A DNA stretch of 64,000 nt from Sphingobium yanoikuyae (GTDB lineage Bacteria; Pseudomonadota; Alphaproteobacteria; Sphingomonadales; Sphingomonadaceae). Where the stretch lies: contig NZ_CP053021.1 of the NCBI RefSeq assembly GCF_013001025.1, positions 744,001-808,000 on the forward strand, written 5' to 3'. Shown here piece after piece: positions 1-9,153 of the stretch. A program made the translations under genes and the position numbers. The notes under the pieces are model-generated. The model searched no databases. It was not told where the DNA came from and saw only the letters and a list, made by a program, of their open reading frames with translations. Numbering within the stretch: position 1 is the first letter of the stretch; every line of letters begins with the position of its first letter.

Positions 1-194
1 CGACCGTGTCGTCGGTCATCATCGGCGCCCGCAACGAGGAACAGTTGCGCCAGAATCTGGGTGCGGTCGGCTGGTCGCTGACCGCCGATCAGGTCGCCCG
101 GCTCGACCGGGCCAGCTACCAGATGCCGGCCTATCCCCACGCCCCCTATCACCAACAGGCCGGTTTCGCCCGGCTGAACCCGCCGCTTGTCTGA
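1..194 (+). CDS. Aldo/keto reductase, C-terminal end (partial)
   Basis: This reading frame enters from the left edge and ends at the TGA closing at 194, so only about 63 residues are visible. They contain SSVIIGARNEEQLRQNL followed by a helix and a short tail, which matches the C-terminal NADPH-binding strand and helix of the aldo/keto reductase (TIM-barrel) family. These enzymes reduce aldehydes and ketones in the cytoplasm with NADPH. Only the last part is present, so substrate cannot be judged. An MFS transporter starts 14 bases downstream on the same strand, so the two are probably co-transcribed. Confidence 0.8.
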   Translation, partial: TVSSVIIGARNEEQLRQNLGAVGWSLTADQVARLDRASYQMPAYPHAPYHQQAGFARLNPPLV

Positions 195-207
195 CGGGAG
201 GAGCATC

Positions 208-1371
208 ATGAAGATCAATCCACCGCTGCTCGCGCTGGCGGCCGGTGCCTTCGGCATCGGCGTCACCGAATTTGCGCCGATGGGCCTGTTGCCTGTCATC
301 GCCACCGACCTTGGCGTCTCCATCCCCGCCGCCGGCCTGCTCATCAGCGCCTATGCGATCGGCGTCATGCTGGGCGCGCCGCTGATGACGCTGACCACCG
401 GCCGCTTGCCGCGCCGCACCCTGCTGATCGGCCTGGCCGCCATCTTCACGGTCGGCAATCTGATCGCGGCGCTCTCCACCAGCTATGCGATGCTGCTGTT
501 CGCGCGCATCATCACCTCGCTCAACCATGGCGCCTTCTTCGGCGTCGGATCGATCGTCGCCGCCAGCCTGGTCCCGCCCCAGCGGCAGGCCGGCGCGGTC
601 GCCGCCATGTTCATGGGGCTGACCATCGCCAATGTCGTCGGCGTGCCGCTGGCGACCTGGGCGGGTGAAGTCATGGGCTGGCGTGCGGCCTTCTGGGGCA
701 TCGCGGCGCTGGGCGTCCTCACCATCGCGGCATTGCGCCTGACCCTGCCCGACATGCCGGCCCCGACCGAGGGCGACGCGCGCTCCGAACTCCGCGTGCT
801 GATGCGCGGGCCGGTGCTCGCCGCGCTCGGCCTCACCGTGGTCGGCGCCAGCGCGATGTTCACCGTCTTCACCTATATCACGCCGATCCTGCGCGATCAG
901 ACTCATGGCTCGATCGGCTTCGTGACGGCGATGCTGGTGCTCTATGGCGTGGGTCTCACCATCGGCAATTGGCTGGGCGGACGCTTTGCCGACCGGTCGG
1001 TGGACAGGACGCTGATCGTGACTCTCGCTGCGCTGACGGCGATCCTCATCGCCTTCGCCTTTGCCATGCCCTTTGCCGGGTCGACGGCGGTGCTGATCTT
1101 CCTGTGGGGCATTGCCAGCTTCGCGCTGGTGCCGCCGCTGCAGGTGCGGGTGATGAGCGCGGCGGCCGATGCGCCCAATCTGGCATCCTCGATGAACATC
1201 GGCGCCTTCAACCTGGGCAATGCGATCGGCGCGGCGCTGGGCGGCGCTGTGATTGCCGCCGGCCTCTGCCTGCCGTTCGTCGCGATCGCCGGGGCCGCTG
1301 CGTCCAGCCTCGGGCTGATTGCGCTGCTGCTCAGCCGCCGCAGCGGCGCGCCGCGTGCCGCCACCGCCTGA
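208..1371 (+). CDS. MFS transporter, DHA1 (AraJ-like) efflux family
   Basis: A 387-residue inner-membrane protein with about 12 hydrophobic segments. The N-terminus (GVTEFAPMGLLPVIATDLG) and the loop after TM2 fit the DHA1 sugar/drug efflux group of the major facilitator superfamily. The ATG at 208 is preferred over an in-frame TTG at 187 because a strong GGGAGGAG ribosome site lies just before 208. It follows the partial aldo/keto reductase closely, so it may export a product or inhibitor handled by that enzyme, but this is inference. The family cannot give a substrate from sequence alone. Confidence 0.85.
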   Translation: MKINPPLLALAAGAFGIGVTEFAPMGLLPVIATDLGVSIPAAGLLISAYAIGVMLGAPLMTLTTGRLPRRTLLIGLAAIFTVGNLIAALSTSYAMLLFARIITSLNHGAFFGVGSIVAASLVPPQRQAGAVAAMFMGLTIANVVGVPLATWAGEVMGWRAAFWGIAALGVLTIAALRLTLPDMPAPTEGDARSELRVLMRGPVLAALGLTVVGASAMFTVFTYITPILRDQTHGSIGFVTAMLVLYGVGLTIGNWLGGRFADRSVDRTLIVTLAALTAILIAFAFAMPFAGSTAVLIFLWGIASFALVPPLQVRVMSAAADAPNLASSMNIGAFNLGNAIGAALGGAVIAAGLCLPFVAIAGAAASSLGLIALLLSRRSGAPRAATA

Positions 1372-1374
1372 CGC

Positions 1375-4293
1375 TCACAGATAGGCGACACGGGCCGGCA
1401 CGGTCACGCGGATGGTCGTGCCGGTCCTGGTGGTGGAGATGATCTCCACCGCGCCATCCATCCGTTGCGCCCGTTCGCGCATGCCGACCATGCCATAATG
1501 GCCTTCGCGCGATCCGGCCGCCAGCACCGCTGCGGACAGGCCGATGCCATCATCGATGATCGCCAGCGACAGCCGGTCGGTGCCATGATGCAGCTCGACG
1601 ATGATGGTCCGCGCCGCCGCATAGCGCAGGCTGTTGCTGATCGCCTCGCGTGCGATCCGCATCATCTCGTCGGCGAGCGGGGCGCAGACCAGCCGCACGG
1701 TGCCGGCCTCCTCGACGCGCCAGTCCAGCCGGTCGCCGACCATCTCGTCCAACAGCGCGCGCAGACGGACCGCCATCGCCACCGGCTGCAATTCCTGTCG
1801 CAGCGAATGGACCCGCTCGCGACTGTCGACCAGCACATCCTCGGCCCGGTCGAGCGCACCTTCCAGCTCGGTGCGGGCGCGTTCGCCGCGCGGCAGCAAC
1901 TCGACCACCGCCTGGAAGCGCAGCATCAGCCCCTGGAACCCCTGCAACAGCGTGTCGTGCAGTTCCCGTGCGATCCGTTCGCGCTCGGTCAACTGCGCCT
2001 CGACCCGGCTGCGTGCCCGTTCGGTCACGACATGCAGGCGCCGGCGGTAGAGCAGCCAGCCGGCCAGCAGGATCAGGCTGACGCACAGGATGCGGAACCA
2101 GCGCGTCTGGTAGAAGGCTGGGGCGATCTCGAACGCGAGTGCTGCGCCCTGCCTGTTCCATACCCCGTCATTGTTCGCCGCGATCACATGGAAGCGATAT
2201 TGGCCCGGCGCCAGATTGGTATAGAGCGCCTGCCGCTCCGTCCCGGCATCGAACCAGCCGGTGCCGCTGCCCTCCAGCCGATAGCGGAAACGGTTCTGCG
2301 CCGCATCGGTCAGGCTGAGGGCGCTATAGTCGATCTGCACCCGGCCGCTATGGGCGGGCAGGGCGATGTGGCCCGCGGCCAGCGGATAGGCCTTGCCATC
2401 GACCCGCAGCGACCGGATCGCCACGGGCGGCGGCACGCCATTGCGAGCCAGCCGGGCAGGGTCGGTCCAGGCCAGGCCCTGATCGGTGGCGAACCAGAGC
2501 TGGCCGTCGCGATCGAGGGCGATGTCGTTCGCCTCGAACAGGTTGGATCGCGCCCGATAATCGGCTTCCCGGCCGACCCGCTGATAGGGGATGGGGCGAT
2601 CGGGCTGGGCAAGGCCCTTGTCCAGCGCATCGCTGCGCATCCGCACGATACCGGTTGCGCCGTTGATCCAGGTCCAGCCATCGGCGGTGCGGGCGATGCC
2701 GGTAATCCCGGCCAGATAGGGATGGGTGCGTTCGCCCAATGACTGCAACCGGCCGCCCTTCAGGCGCGCCAGCCCCTTCATCCCGCCGATTAGCCAGCTT
2801 TCGCCATCCGCGCGCAACGTCAGGATCGATCCGATCGGGCTGGTCCCGGCGGGCAGCAGCGCCGTCTCCTCGCCATCGCGAATGCGCAGCAGCCCGCGCC
2901 GGCTGCGCCCGGCGATCAGGCCGCCATGCCCATCGGCGCGCAACAGGGTGATGGTGCCGCCCGGCTGCCCCGCCGCGCCGCTCGCCGGCACCAGCCGCCC
3001 GCCGTCCAGCCGGTAGAGCCGGTCCATCCCGGTCCAGAACTGTCCGCGATCGTCGCGTGCGCAACTGACCGACAGCGGCCCTTCGACCGACGTCGTGCGG
3101 CGGACATCGCCGCGGTCGTTCAGGTCGAGCAGGAAGGCGCCTTCCAGGCTGATCGCCAGCAATTGCCGGTCGTCGCCGCACAGCACGCCAATGTCGGCGC
3201 GCGGGAAGATCAGCCGGGGCTGCCGCTGGCCCGGCCCGACGCGGTACACGCCGCCGATACCGGCATAGAAGATATGGGCCGATCGCGGCGGCGCGACGAA
3301 GCCGGTCACCAGCGCCTCCTCGCCCGCGCCGATCAGGCTGGCGGCGGCATAGCGTTCCACCCCGGTCTCGGTGCCGACCCAGATATTGCCTTCCCGGTCC
3401 TCCAGCGCGGCGAGCGACAGCGGCATGTGCCCGGCCGCGACCTCGACCTTGTCGCCGCCCGCAGGAAGCCGCGCCAGGCCGCCATTCTGACCGGTAATCC
3501 AGGCCGTGCCCTGGCGATCGACATGGATATGGCGGGTGACATAGGGGGTGTTGACGGGATCGAGCCGGGCCGCGGCCTGCCCGCCGGAAATCGGCCGGAT
3601 GCCGCTGTCGTCCGCCAGCCAGATCCGGCCCGCCTTGTCCTCGTCCAGCGCGGCGAAGGGGGCGACCTGCATCGCCAGCGGGGCGAAGCGGGCGGCGCCG
3701 GGCGCCAGCCGCAGCAGGTGCGGCGGCAGGGCTAAGTAAAGGCTGCCGTCCGACGCGGCCAGCATCGGCCCCATCATGCCGTCAGTCACGCCCTGCTGCG
3801 CGCCATAGCGGCGCCAGCGACCATGCTGGTAACGCGACAGCAGCATCTTGCCGCGCGCTTCGGCCGCGACCCAGATTGATCCGTCGCGCGCTTCCACGAT
3901 GCCGGCGACGCCGCCCTGCGCCGGCCAGGGATTGGAGTCGCGCAGATGGCCGTCGCGATAGAGGGCGATGCCGCCGAAATCATGGCCGACCCAGATGTCG
4001 CCATTGCGCGCCGCCAGCAGGGCGGTGACCTGCAAGGATCGGCGCGGGTCGTCGCGATCGGCCAGCATGCGCTCGAACCGGATGCCGTCAAAGCGGTAGA
4101 GGCCGGTCGAAGATCCCAGCCACAGATAGCCGTCCTTGCCCTGCGCCAGCGCACGGACATTGCCCGGCGCCCCGTCCTTCAGCGTCCAGCGGCTGTGGCG
4201 CAACTGGCTGATCGACTGGCTCGGGTCCAGCGCCTGCCCCGGCTGGGCCAGCAGCATGGCCGCGATCGCCGTGATGATCGCCCGGCATTTCAT
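1375..4293 (-). CDS. Hybrid-sensor-like histidine kinase with periplasmic beta-propeller and Y_Y_Y domain
   Basis: A 972-residue inner-membrane sensor kinase. It has an N-terminal signal peptide (MKCRAIITAIAAMLLAQPG) and then many propeller-type blades (for example DGYLWLGSSTGLYRF). A Y_Y_Y domain lies near residues 630-695 and one transmembrane helix near 729-752. A HisKA_3 dimerisation segment contains ELHDTLLQGF with the phospho-accepting His779, and a HATPase_c domain follows (NSLRY near 885, DDGIGL near 915, GHYGMVGMRERA near 935). This matches the NarX-like kinases that sense polysaccharide or other periplasmic ligands. No response regulator adjoins it; the NarL-type regulator at 13183-13899 is a possible partner. 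It ends 4 bases from the convergent MFS gene. The ATG at 4293 was chosen because the signal peptide begins there. Confidence 0.9.
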   Translation of the reverse strand: MKCRAIITAIAAMLLAQPGQALDPSQSISQLRHSRWTLKDGAPGNVRALAQGKDGYLWLGSSTGLYRFDGIRFERMLADRDDPRRSLQVTALLAARNGDIWVGHDFGGIALYRDGHLRDSNPWPAQGGVAGIVEARDGSIWVAAEARGKMLLSRYQHGRWRRYGAQQGVTDGMMGPMLAASDGSLYLALPPHLLRLAPGAARFAPLAMQVAPFAALDEDKAGRIWLADDSGIRPISGGQAAARLDPVNTPYVTRHIHVDRQGTAWITGQNGGLARLPAGGDKVEVAAGHMPLSLAALEDREGNIWVGTETGVERYAAASLIGAGEEALVTGFVAPPRSAHIFYAGIGGVYRVGPGQRQPRLIFPRADIGVLCGDDRQLLAISLEGAFLLDLNDRGDVRRTTSVEGPLSVSCARDDRGQFWTGMDRLYRLDGGRLVPASGAAGQPGGTITLLRADGHGGLIAGRSRRGLLRIRDGEETALLPAGTSPIGSILTLRADGESWLIGGMKGLARLKGGRLQSLGERTHPYLAGITGIARTADGWTWINGATGIVRMRSDALDKGLAQPDRPIPYQRVGREADYRARSNLFEANDIALDRDGQLWFATDQGLAWTDPARLARNGVPPPVAIRSLRVDGKAYPLAAGHIALPAHSGRVQIDYSALSLTDAAQNRFRYRLEGSGTGWFDAGTERQALYTNLAPGQYRFHVIAANNDGVWNRQGAALAFEIAPAFYQTRWFRILCVSLILLAGWLLYRRRLHVVTERARSRVEAQLTERERIARELHDTLLQGFQGLMLRFQAVVELLPRGERARTELEGALDRAEDVLVDSRERVHSLRQELQPVAMAVRLRALLDEMVGDRLDWRVEEAGTVRLVCAPLADEMMRIAREAISNSLRYAAARTIIVELHHGTDRLSLAIIDDGIGLSAAVLAAGSREGHYGMVGMRERAQRMDGAVEIISTTRTGTTIRVTVPARVAYL

Positions 4294-4449
4294 GATCTTC
4301 TGCTCGGTCGCGACATGGGGGCCTTGGGGCGGGAGGAACCGACAGCCGTAGCGCTGCGGGCCGATGCGATACAAGCCCCCCGTTAGAGGGACGCTCGCCC
4401 CCTCCATCCGGGCTTTGGGAAATCGTGACGCAGCCGCATCATTCCCGCC

Positions 4450-5031
4450 ATGCCGGATATCGCCAGTCTCAACCCCCGCCCCAACCTGCCGCACCGGTTC
4501 GACGCCGCGCCGCTTCTGGACCTGCTGACGCGGGCGCAGATGCTGCTGCATCGCGACCCCAACCGGGCGGACCTGTGCCTCGATCAACTGCGCGACCTGC
4601 TGCGGCAGGGCACGGATGCGGAAGACGGAGTCGCCATGCTGGCCCGACGTCCTGACAGCCATTGCCCACCGCCGACCGGCGGGCTGGCCGGCTGGCAATT
4701 GCGCAGGGTCACGGCCTATGTCGAGACGCGGCTGGGCCGCACGCTGGTGACGGAGGAACTGGCGCTGGTGGCGTGCCTGAGCCCCGGTCATTTCTGCCGC
4801 GCGTTCAAGGTCAGCATGGGCGAAACGCCGCATGCCTATGTCATCCGCCAGCGCATCCGCCGGGCACAGCGGCTGATGCTGGAAACCGGCCACAGCCTGT
4901 CGGACATCGCCAGCGCATGCGGCCTGACCGACCAGGCGCACCTGACCCGGCTGTTCAAGCGGCTGGTGGGCACCACGCCGCTGTCCTGGCGCCGGACCTG
5001 GCAGGGATCGCCATTGGCGGCACAGGCATGA
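4450..5031 (+). CDS. AraC-family transcriptional regulator
   Basis: A 193-residue cytoplasmic DNA-binding protein. The C-terminal half carries the double helix-turn-helix of the AraC/XylS family: a first helix pair around LALVACLSPGHFCRAFK and a second around LSDIASACGLTDQAHLTRLF, ending in the usual FKRLVGTTPLSWRR. The short N-terminal part is not a recognisable sugar-binding cupin. It is divergent from the large sensor kinase (156-base gap) and its stop codon overlaps the start of the downstream channel gene (ATGA), so the two are translationally coupled and the regulator may control that operon. Confidence 0.88.
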   Translation: MPDIASLNPRPNLPHRFDAAPLLDLLTRAQMLLHRDPNRADLCLDQLRDLLRQGTDAEDGVAMLARRPDSHCPPPTGGLAGWQLRRVTAYVETRLGRTLVTEELALVACLSPGHFCRAFKVSMGETPHAYVIRQRIRRAQRLMLETGHSLSDIASACGLTDQAHLTRLFKRLVGTTPLSWRRTWQGSPLAAQA

Positions 5032-5603
5032 ACAGCAAGAGGCTGGAGGCGTTCACCGACGGGGTGATCGCGATCATCATCACCATCATGGTGCTGGAAC
5101 TGAAGGTGCCGCGCGGCGGATCGCTCGCCGATCTTGCGCAATGCCTGCCGCTGCTGATCGCCTATCTGCTCAGCTTCGTGAATGTCGGCCTCTACTGGAA
5201 CAATCACCATCATCTGTTCCAGCTCAACCCGCGCATCGACGGGCGGGTGCTGTGGGCCAATCTCTTCCTGCTCTTCTGGCTCAGCCTGGTCCCGTTCGTC
5301 ATCCGCTGGCTGGACGAGAGCGCCTGGTCGACCGGAGCGACGGCGGCCTATGGCATGGTGCTGGGTGCGGCGGCGATCGGCTATTTCCTGACCGAACGGG
5401 CGATCATCGCCTGCAATGGCGCAGGCTCCAGGCTCGCCCGCGCGCTCGGCATGGACTGGAAGGGGTGGGGAACGCTGGCCATTTATGGCGCGGCCATTCC
5501 CCTGAGCTTCGTCAGCCGCTGGCTGGCGGTCGCGCTCTATGTGCTGGTCGTCGCGCTCTGGTTCGTGCCCGACCGGCGGTTCGCGCGGGTGGCGCTGCCC
5601 TGA
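5028..5603 (+). CDS. TMEM175/DUF1211-family membrane protein
   Basis: A 191-residue membrane protein that begins with RLEAFTDGVIAI, the hallmark FSDG-type motif of the TMEM175 (DUF1211) family. Members form potassium-permeable channels built from six helices. Several hydrophobic segments follow, and NNHHHLFQ lies after the third. The ATG overlaps the AraC stop codon by four bases, which fixes the start. The ion-channel role is known from studied family members; its physiological role here is not visible. Confidence 0.85.
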   Translation: MNSKRLEAFTDGVIAIIITIMVLELKVPRGGSLADLAQCLPLLIAYLLSFVNVGLYWNNHHHLFQLNPRIDGRVLWANLFLLFWLSLVPFVIRWLDESAWSTGATAAYGMVLGAAAIGYFLTERAIIACNGAGSRLARALGMDWKGWGTLAIYGAAIPLSFVSRWLAVALYVLVVALWFVPDRRFARVALP

Positions 5604-5606
5604 TCT

Positions 5607-6308
5607 TCAGCCCCCGTGGGGCAGGGCGGCGGCCGGGTGGCGGACGCAGAGCAGGGTGCCGACCAGCACGATCGCGCCCGATACCAGCAGCGGCAGCGCC
5701 AGCCCCATATGCACCACCATCAGCGCGCCGGCCGCCGCGCCCGCGAAGATGGCGACGATCGCCGCGATCCGCCGGCCAAGATTGGGATTGGCGCCGCCCG
5801 CCAGGCTGGAATCCGCCGCAATGCCGGTGACGGTCAGGGTCAGCACGGTGGTGGTAAGGTCGGGCACCTTCAACTGCCGGATGGTGGCGTTGCGAAAGCC
5901 CATCGCGATCGCGGTCAGGCTGATGATCGCGAACAGGCCGGCGGCGGGCTGGAGCGTGGGCACATGGAAGTTCAGCGCGACCACCGCCGCGATCCACAGC
6001 AATGCCGCTTCGATCAGCGCGGCGACCGTCAGCCAGTGGCGCAGCGGGCGTTTGCCCAGCCCCTGGCCGACCCGGCCGGCGATCAGCGCGCCGATGAAGA
6101 AGGTCAGCAGCGCGACCAGATAGGGCGCCACCCTGAAGCCCGGCGTCTGTGCCGCAGCGAAGCCCAGGAACACGACATTGCCGGTCATGTTGGCGGTGAA
6201 CACCTTGCCCAGGCCCAGCACGCTGACTGCGTCGACCAGGCCGGTCGTCGCCGACAGCAGCAACAGCAGGCCGGGCAGGGGGGATGCGCTTTGGGACGCT
6301 GGCGGCAT
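5607..6308 (-). CDS. DUF1275 (YoaK-like) membrane protein
   Basis: A 233-residue protein with about six transmembrane segments and the family signature GLVDAVSVLGLGKVFTANMT near its N-terminus, followed by GNVVFLGFA. This is typical of DUF1275/YoaK proteins, whose molecular function is unknown. The ATG at 6308 is preferred over an in-frame GTG at 6323 because GAGGAG precedes it by seven bases. It lies 20 bases downstream of the porin-like gene on the same strand and probably closes that operon. Its 3' end is 3 bases from the convergent TMEM175 gene. Confidence 0.85.
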   Translation of the reverse strand: MPPASQSASPLPGLLLLLSATTGLVDAVSVLGLGKVFTANMTGNVVFLGFAAAQTPGFRVAPYLVALLTFFIGALIAGRVGQGLGKRPLRHWLTVAALIEAALLWIAAVVALNFHVPTLQPAAGLFAIISLTAIAMGFRNATIRQLKVPDLTTTVLTLTVTGIAADSSLAGGANPNLGRRIAAIVAIFAGAAAGALMVVHMGLALPLLVSGAIVLVGTLLCVRHPAAALPHGG

Positions 6309-6328
6309 GATGATGCTCCTCACAGGAT

Positions 6329-7705
6329 CTAGAAACGGAAATTGGCTTCAAGGCCGGTCATGGCGATGGTTTTGGCCGGGCCGGTCTGGCGGATGAAGGC
6401 GCCCGGCGCGAAAAGAGACAGGGAAGTGGACAGTTCCAGTTCCGGCGTGGCCTGCCAGGCGAGGGTCGCTTCGGCTTCCTTGCCGATGAAGCGGGCGCGG
6501 CTGTCGCCGGCGGCGCGGATCAGATTGCCGGGAATGTCGTAGACGCCGTCATTGCAGGCGTAACGCCAATAGGCCATGCCGGCGATGCTGGCGGAAAAGC
6601 CGTCGCCCAGCGGCGCGCTGATCCGGGGATTGAGGCTGACGATGTTGGTCGGCCCAACGGGCGAGAGTTCGCCGAAATATTTGCCCTTGGGGAAGAGCGC
6701 GTTGAACGTGCCCAGCCTGTCATCTTCGCTGTCACGATCGCCGCTCACGATGTTGAAGCGCAAGGTGGCGTCGGGCGACAGCGGCAGGTGGGGCAGGGTG
6801 CGGCCGACTTCGGTGCCGATCGTCCAGGCGGCGATGCGCTGCCGGTCATAATGGCCGAACTGATAGACGCCCTCGACATTCCAGTGCCAGTCGCCCCGCG
6901 CGCCATGCGAACGAAGGCCGAGACTGTGGCGCTCCTCCCGCCCGGTCAGCCCGCCGAAGCGCGCGGCGCGGTTGCGATAGCCCAGATAATAGAGGTCGAG
7001 ATCCGGCAGCGTCGCATAGGCGCCCCACAGCCTGCGGGTGTCGGACGTGCGATCGTCGAAACTGGCGGGGCCGGGCTGGACCGGGTTGAGCAGGAACAGG
7101 TCGAGCGCGCGGCCCTCGCCAAGGGACAGGCTGCCGCGCACGCCGTCGAAGGCCAGCGGGGTGTTGGGACCATAGCGGGTGCCGACCAGCCTTTCGGTGC
7201 CGAGCGAAACCATCTGGCGCCCGGCGCGCAGGGTGACGGGGCCGGCGCCGACTTCGGCAAAGCCCTGGAGCAGGTCGAGCCGGCTCTGGTCGATCGGGCT
7301 GGCCGAGGGCGCAACACCGACCGCATGGCTGACGATCGGCTGGACAAAGGCACGGGCATGCAGCCGGTCCGGCGCGCCGACATGCAGGTCGGCATAGGGC
7401 ATGGCCCGCGCCCATAAATAGCTGTCGTCGGGCGCATCGGCGCCGCCCCAGAGATTGTCGGCATAATTTTCGTTGCGCAGCCGCAGCTCGATGCCGGTGG
7501 ACAGCCAGACATCGTCGCCCAGCGGGATATATTTGAACTGCCCCGTCCAGTGATGGCGGCGCTTTTGCGCGTCCGCCAGATCCGACCAATCCTCGTCATA
7601 GCGGGTGATCGACAGGGTCGGCGCCTGCCAGGCCTCCCGCGTCTGCGCGGCCAGCGGCGGGCAAGCGCAGAGCGAGAGGGTAAGGCAGACTGATTTTTTA
7701 CACAC
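6329..7705 (-). CDS. Alginate-export-like outer-membrane beta-barrel protein
   Basis: A 458-residue exported protein. It has a short Cys-rich signal-like N-terminus (MCKKSVCLTLSLCACPPLAA) and ends in FRF with alternating hydrophobic residues, as expected for an outer-membrane barrel. Segments such as STGIELRLRNENYADNLWG and LRAGRQMVSLGTERLVGTR match the alginate_exp (AlgE-like) family, which in many non-alginate bacteria is a general porin-like protein. The start appears to be a GTG whose bases overlap the DoxX stop codon (gtgtgtaa), implying translational coupling. Substrate is unknown; the neighbours suggest a role in the accessory metabolic block. Confidence 0.8.
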   Translation of the reverse strand: MCKKSVCLTLSLCACPPLAAQTREAWQAPTLSITRYDEDWSDLADAQKRRHHWTGQFKYIPLGDDVWLSTGIELRLRNENYADNLWGGADAPDDSYLWARAMPYADLHVGAPDRLHARAFVQPIVSHAVGVAPSASPIDQSRLDLLQGFAEVGAGPVTLRAGRQMVSLGTERLVGTRYGPNTPLAFDGVRGSLSLGEGRALDLFLLNPVQPGPASFDDRTSDTRRLWGAYATLPDLDLYYLGYRNRAARFGGLTGREERHSLGLRSHGARGDWHWNVEGVYQFGHYDRQRIAAWTIGTEVGRTLPHLPLSPDATLRFNIVSGDRDSEDDRLGTFNALFPKGKYFGELSPVGPTNIVSLNPRISAPLGDGFSASIAGMAYWRYACNDGVYDIPGNLIRAAGDSRARFIGKEAEATLAWQATPELELSTSLSLFAPGAFIRQTGPAKTIAMTGLEANFRF

Positions 7706-8126
7706 GGCGCTGCGCCTGTTCGGCGACCAGCGCCGCCAGGATGAAGCCGCCGATCAGACCCAGATGCTCGAAAAAGGCATTGGTGGCCATGAACCGCTCC
7801 TGCCCCATCGGCATCGTCCAGAAGGCGTTGGCGGTGAAGGCGGCCAGCAGGGTGAAGACGCCCAGCATCCCCGCGCCCAGCCAGGCCATGCGGCCGGTCA
7901 GGATCAGGATCGGCCCGATCAGTTCGATCGCGATGGTGAGCGCCGCCCAGAGCGCCGGCGGTGTCATGCCGAAATGCGCCTGCTCGGCAACCGCCGCCGG
8001 CCAGTCCGCCAGCTTGACGATGCCGCCCAGCAGATAAGCGCCGACCAGCAGCAGCCGGGCGATGAACCAGGTCGGCTTCCAGTCGAGGATCGCGTCTACG
8101 AAGCGGGGATCGCGGTCGGCGCGCAT
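7698..8126 (-). CDS. DoxX-family membrane protein
   Basis: A 142-residue protein with four predicted membrane helices. It includes ARLLLVGAYLLGGIVKL near the start and IELIGPILILTGRMAWLGA in the middle, the pattern of the DoxX/SURF4-like family. DoxX proteins are small integral membrane proteins linked to thiosulfate oxidation or redox stress in studied organisms; here only family membership is seen. The ATG at 8126 lies one base after the stop of the upstream VOC gene, and the 3' end overlaps the start of the porin-like gene, so the three form one operon. Confidence 0.82.
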   Translation of the reverse strand: MRADRDPRFVDAILDWKPTWFIARLLLVGAYLLGGIVKLADWPAAVAEQAHFGMTPPALWAALTIAIELIGPILILTGRMAWLGAGMLGVFTLLAAFTANAFWTMPMGQERFMATNAFFEHLGLIGGFILAALVAEQAQRRV

Positions 8127-8127
8127 C

Positions 8128-9018
8128 CTACTTCGCCTCGGGCGCATGAACTTCGGCGATATAGCCGCCGGGGAAGCGCAGGATCGCGCTCTGGCGACCG
8201 GCGATGCTCTGCGGCGCGACCAATGTTTCGACGCCGGCGGTCTTCGCCTTGGCCAGCGTGGCATCCATGTCGGCGACCTCATAGCCGGTCATGTCGCGGC
8301 CATAGGGCCAGGGGAGTTGGCCGTCCGAGACGAAGAGGGTCATCTTGCCATAGCCGCTCTCGATGGCGACGCGGCGGACGGTCTTGCCGGGCTGGCCGAT
8401 TTCCTCGCCCTTGGCGGCGCGGTCGTCGGAGACGATCCTGCCATGGGCAAAGCCGGTCCAGTCCTTGATGAACCGGTCAGCGACGTCGGTGGTCAGGTAG
8501 ATGCGGTTTTCCGGTATGGTGGTGAGGGCGGGATAGCTGGGCTTGGCGGTGTGCCAGTAAAGCTGCATGTTCACGCCGCCGGCCCATTGCACCACCACGT
8601 CGCGGCCGATGGGATCGGGGAAGGTGGTGATGCGGCGCACCGCGCCATGCTTGAGCGCGGAGGCGACGGCCGCGTCCATGTCGCTCACCAGATAGCCGGT
8701 CCGCTCATCGCCGAACGGATAGGGGATCGGCGTCTTGAAGCCGAAGGCGGAGACGGTGCCGGCCGGGGTCAGCGCCAGCTGCGACTTGGTCAGGCTGGGC
8801 GTCGGCGTCACCTGAAATTCGCCCTGTTTGGACGTGGTGCCGCCGAAGGTTGCGACGAAGCTGGTGACGAAGGCGTCGAACTGGCCTTCGGGCACATAGA
8901 CATGGGTGGTGTCATATTGCGGGCCGACCGCATAATCGGCGCTGGCGGCGGGCTTTGCGATGGCGACCGGCATAGGCATCAGGACGGCGGCGGCGAATAG
9001 GAAGGCGAAGCGCTTCAT
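8128..9018 (-). CDS. Secreted glyoxalase/VOC-fold protein (two modules)
   Basis: A 296-residue protein with a clear signal peptide (MKRFAFLFAAAVLMPMPVAIA), so it acts outside the cytoplasm. Two similar halves each contain a GYLVSDMDAAVASALKHGA or GYEVADMDATLAKAKTAGV segment followed by a strand ending in QLYWH or IAEVHAP, the arrangement of paired VOC (glyoxalase/dioxygenase superfamily) modules. The terminal Glu and His residues could be metal ligands. The reaction is unknown. It heads the operon with DoxX and the porin-like protein. Confidence 0.72.
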   Translation of the reverse strand: MKRFAFLFAAAVLMPMPVAIAKPAASADYAVGPQYDTTHVYVPEGQFDAFVTSFVATFGGTTSKQGEFQVTPTPSLTKSQLALTPAGTVSAFGFKTPIPYPFGDERTGYLVSDMDAAVASALKHGAVRRITTFPDPIGRDVVVQWAGGVNMQLYWHTAKPSYPALTTIPENRIYLTTDVADRFIKDWTGFAHGRIVSDDRAAKGEEIGQPGKTVRRVAIESGYGKMTLFVSDGQLPWPYGRDMTGYEVADMDATLAKAKTAGVETLVAPQSIAGRQSAILRFPGGYIAEVHAPEAK

Positions 9019-9044
9019 GGACTATCTCCAGGCAGGAAGTCTTT

Positions 9045-9138
9045 CTCGTCATCCCCGCGAAGGCGGGGATCCATCTCCGGGCGTTGCGCCGTCGGGCTTG
9101 GTTGCGAGATGGATTCCCGCTTGCGCGGGAATGACAAT
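9045..9138. repeat. REP-like inverted repeat pair
   Basis: Two imperfect palindromes face each other. CGTCATCCCCGCGAAGGCG-type sequence on the left and a sequence ending CGCGGGAATGAC on the right are joined by ATCTC...GAGAT. This is an extragenic palindromic (REP/BIME-like) unit between the VOC and amidohydrolase genes. Related copies lie near 39269, 48920, 50386 and 51124. Confidence 0.75.
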
Positions 9139-9153
9139 GATTTGCGGTTATCG

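Noticed and set aside
19..906. Minus-strand ORF over the MFS gene
   Set aside because: Low-complexity Arg/Asp/Gly-rich shadow of the MFS reading frame.
1465..2742. Long plus-strand ORF opposite the sensor kinase
   Set aside because: Antisense to a strongly conserved kinase, with no recognisable domain.
4662..5603. A 313-residue fused AraC-channel frame
   Set aside because: It reads the AraC region out of frame; the channel has its own ATG at 5028 overlapping the AraC stop.
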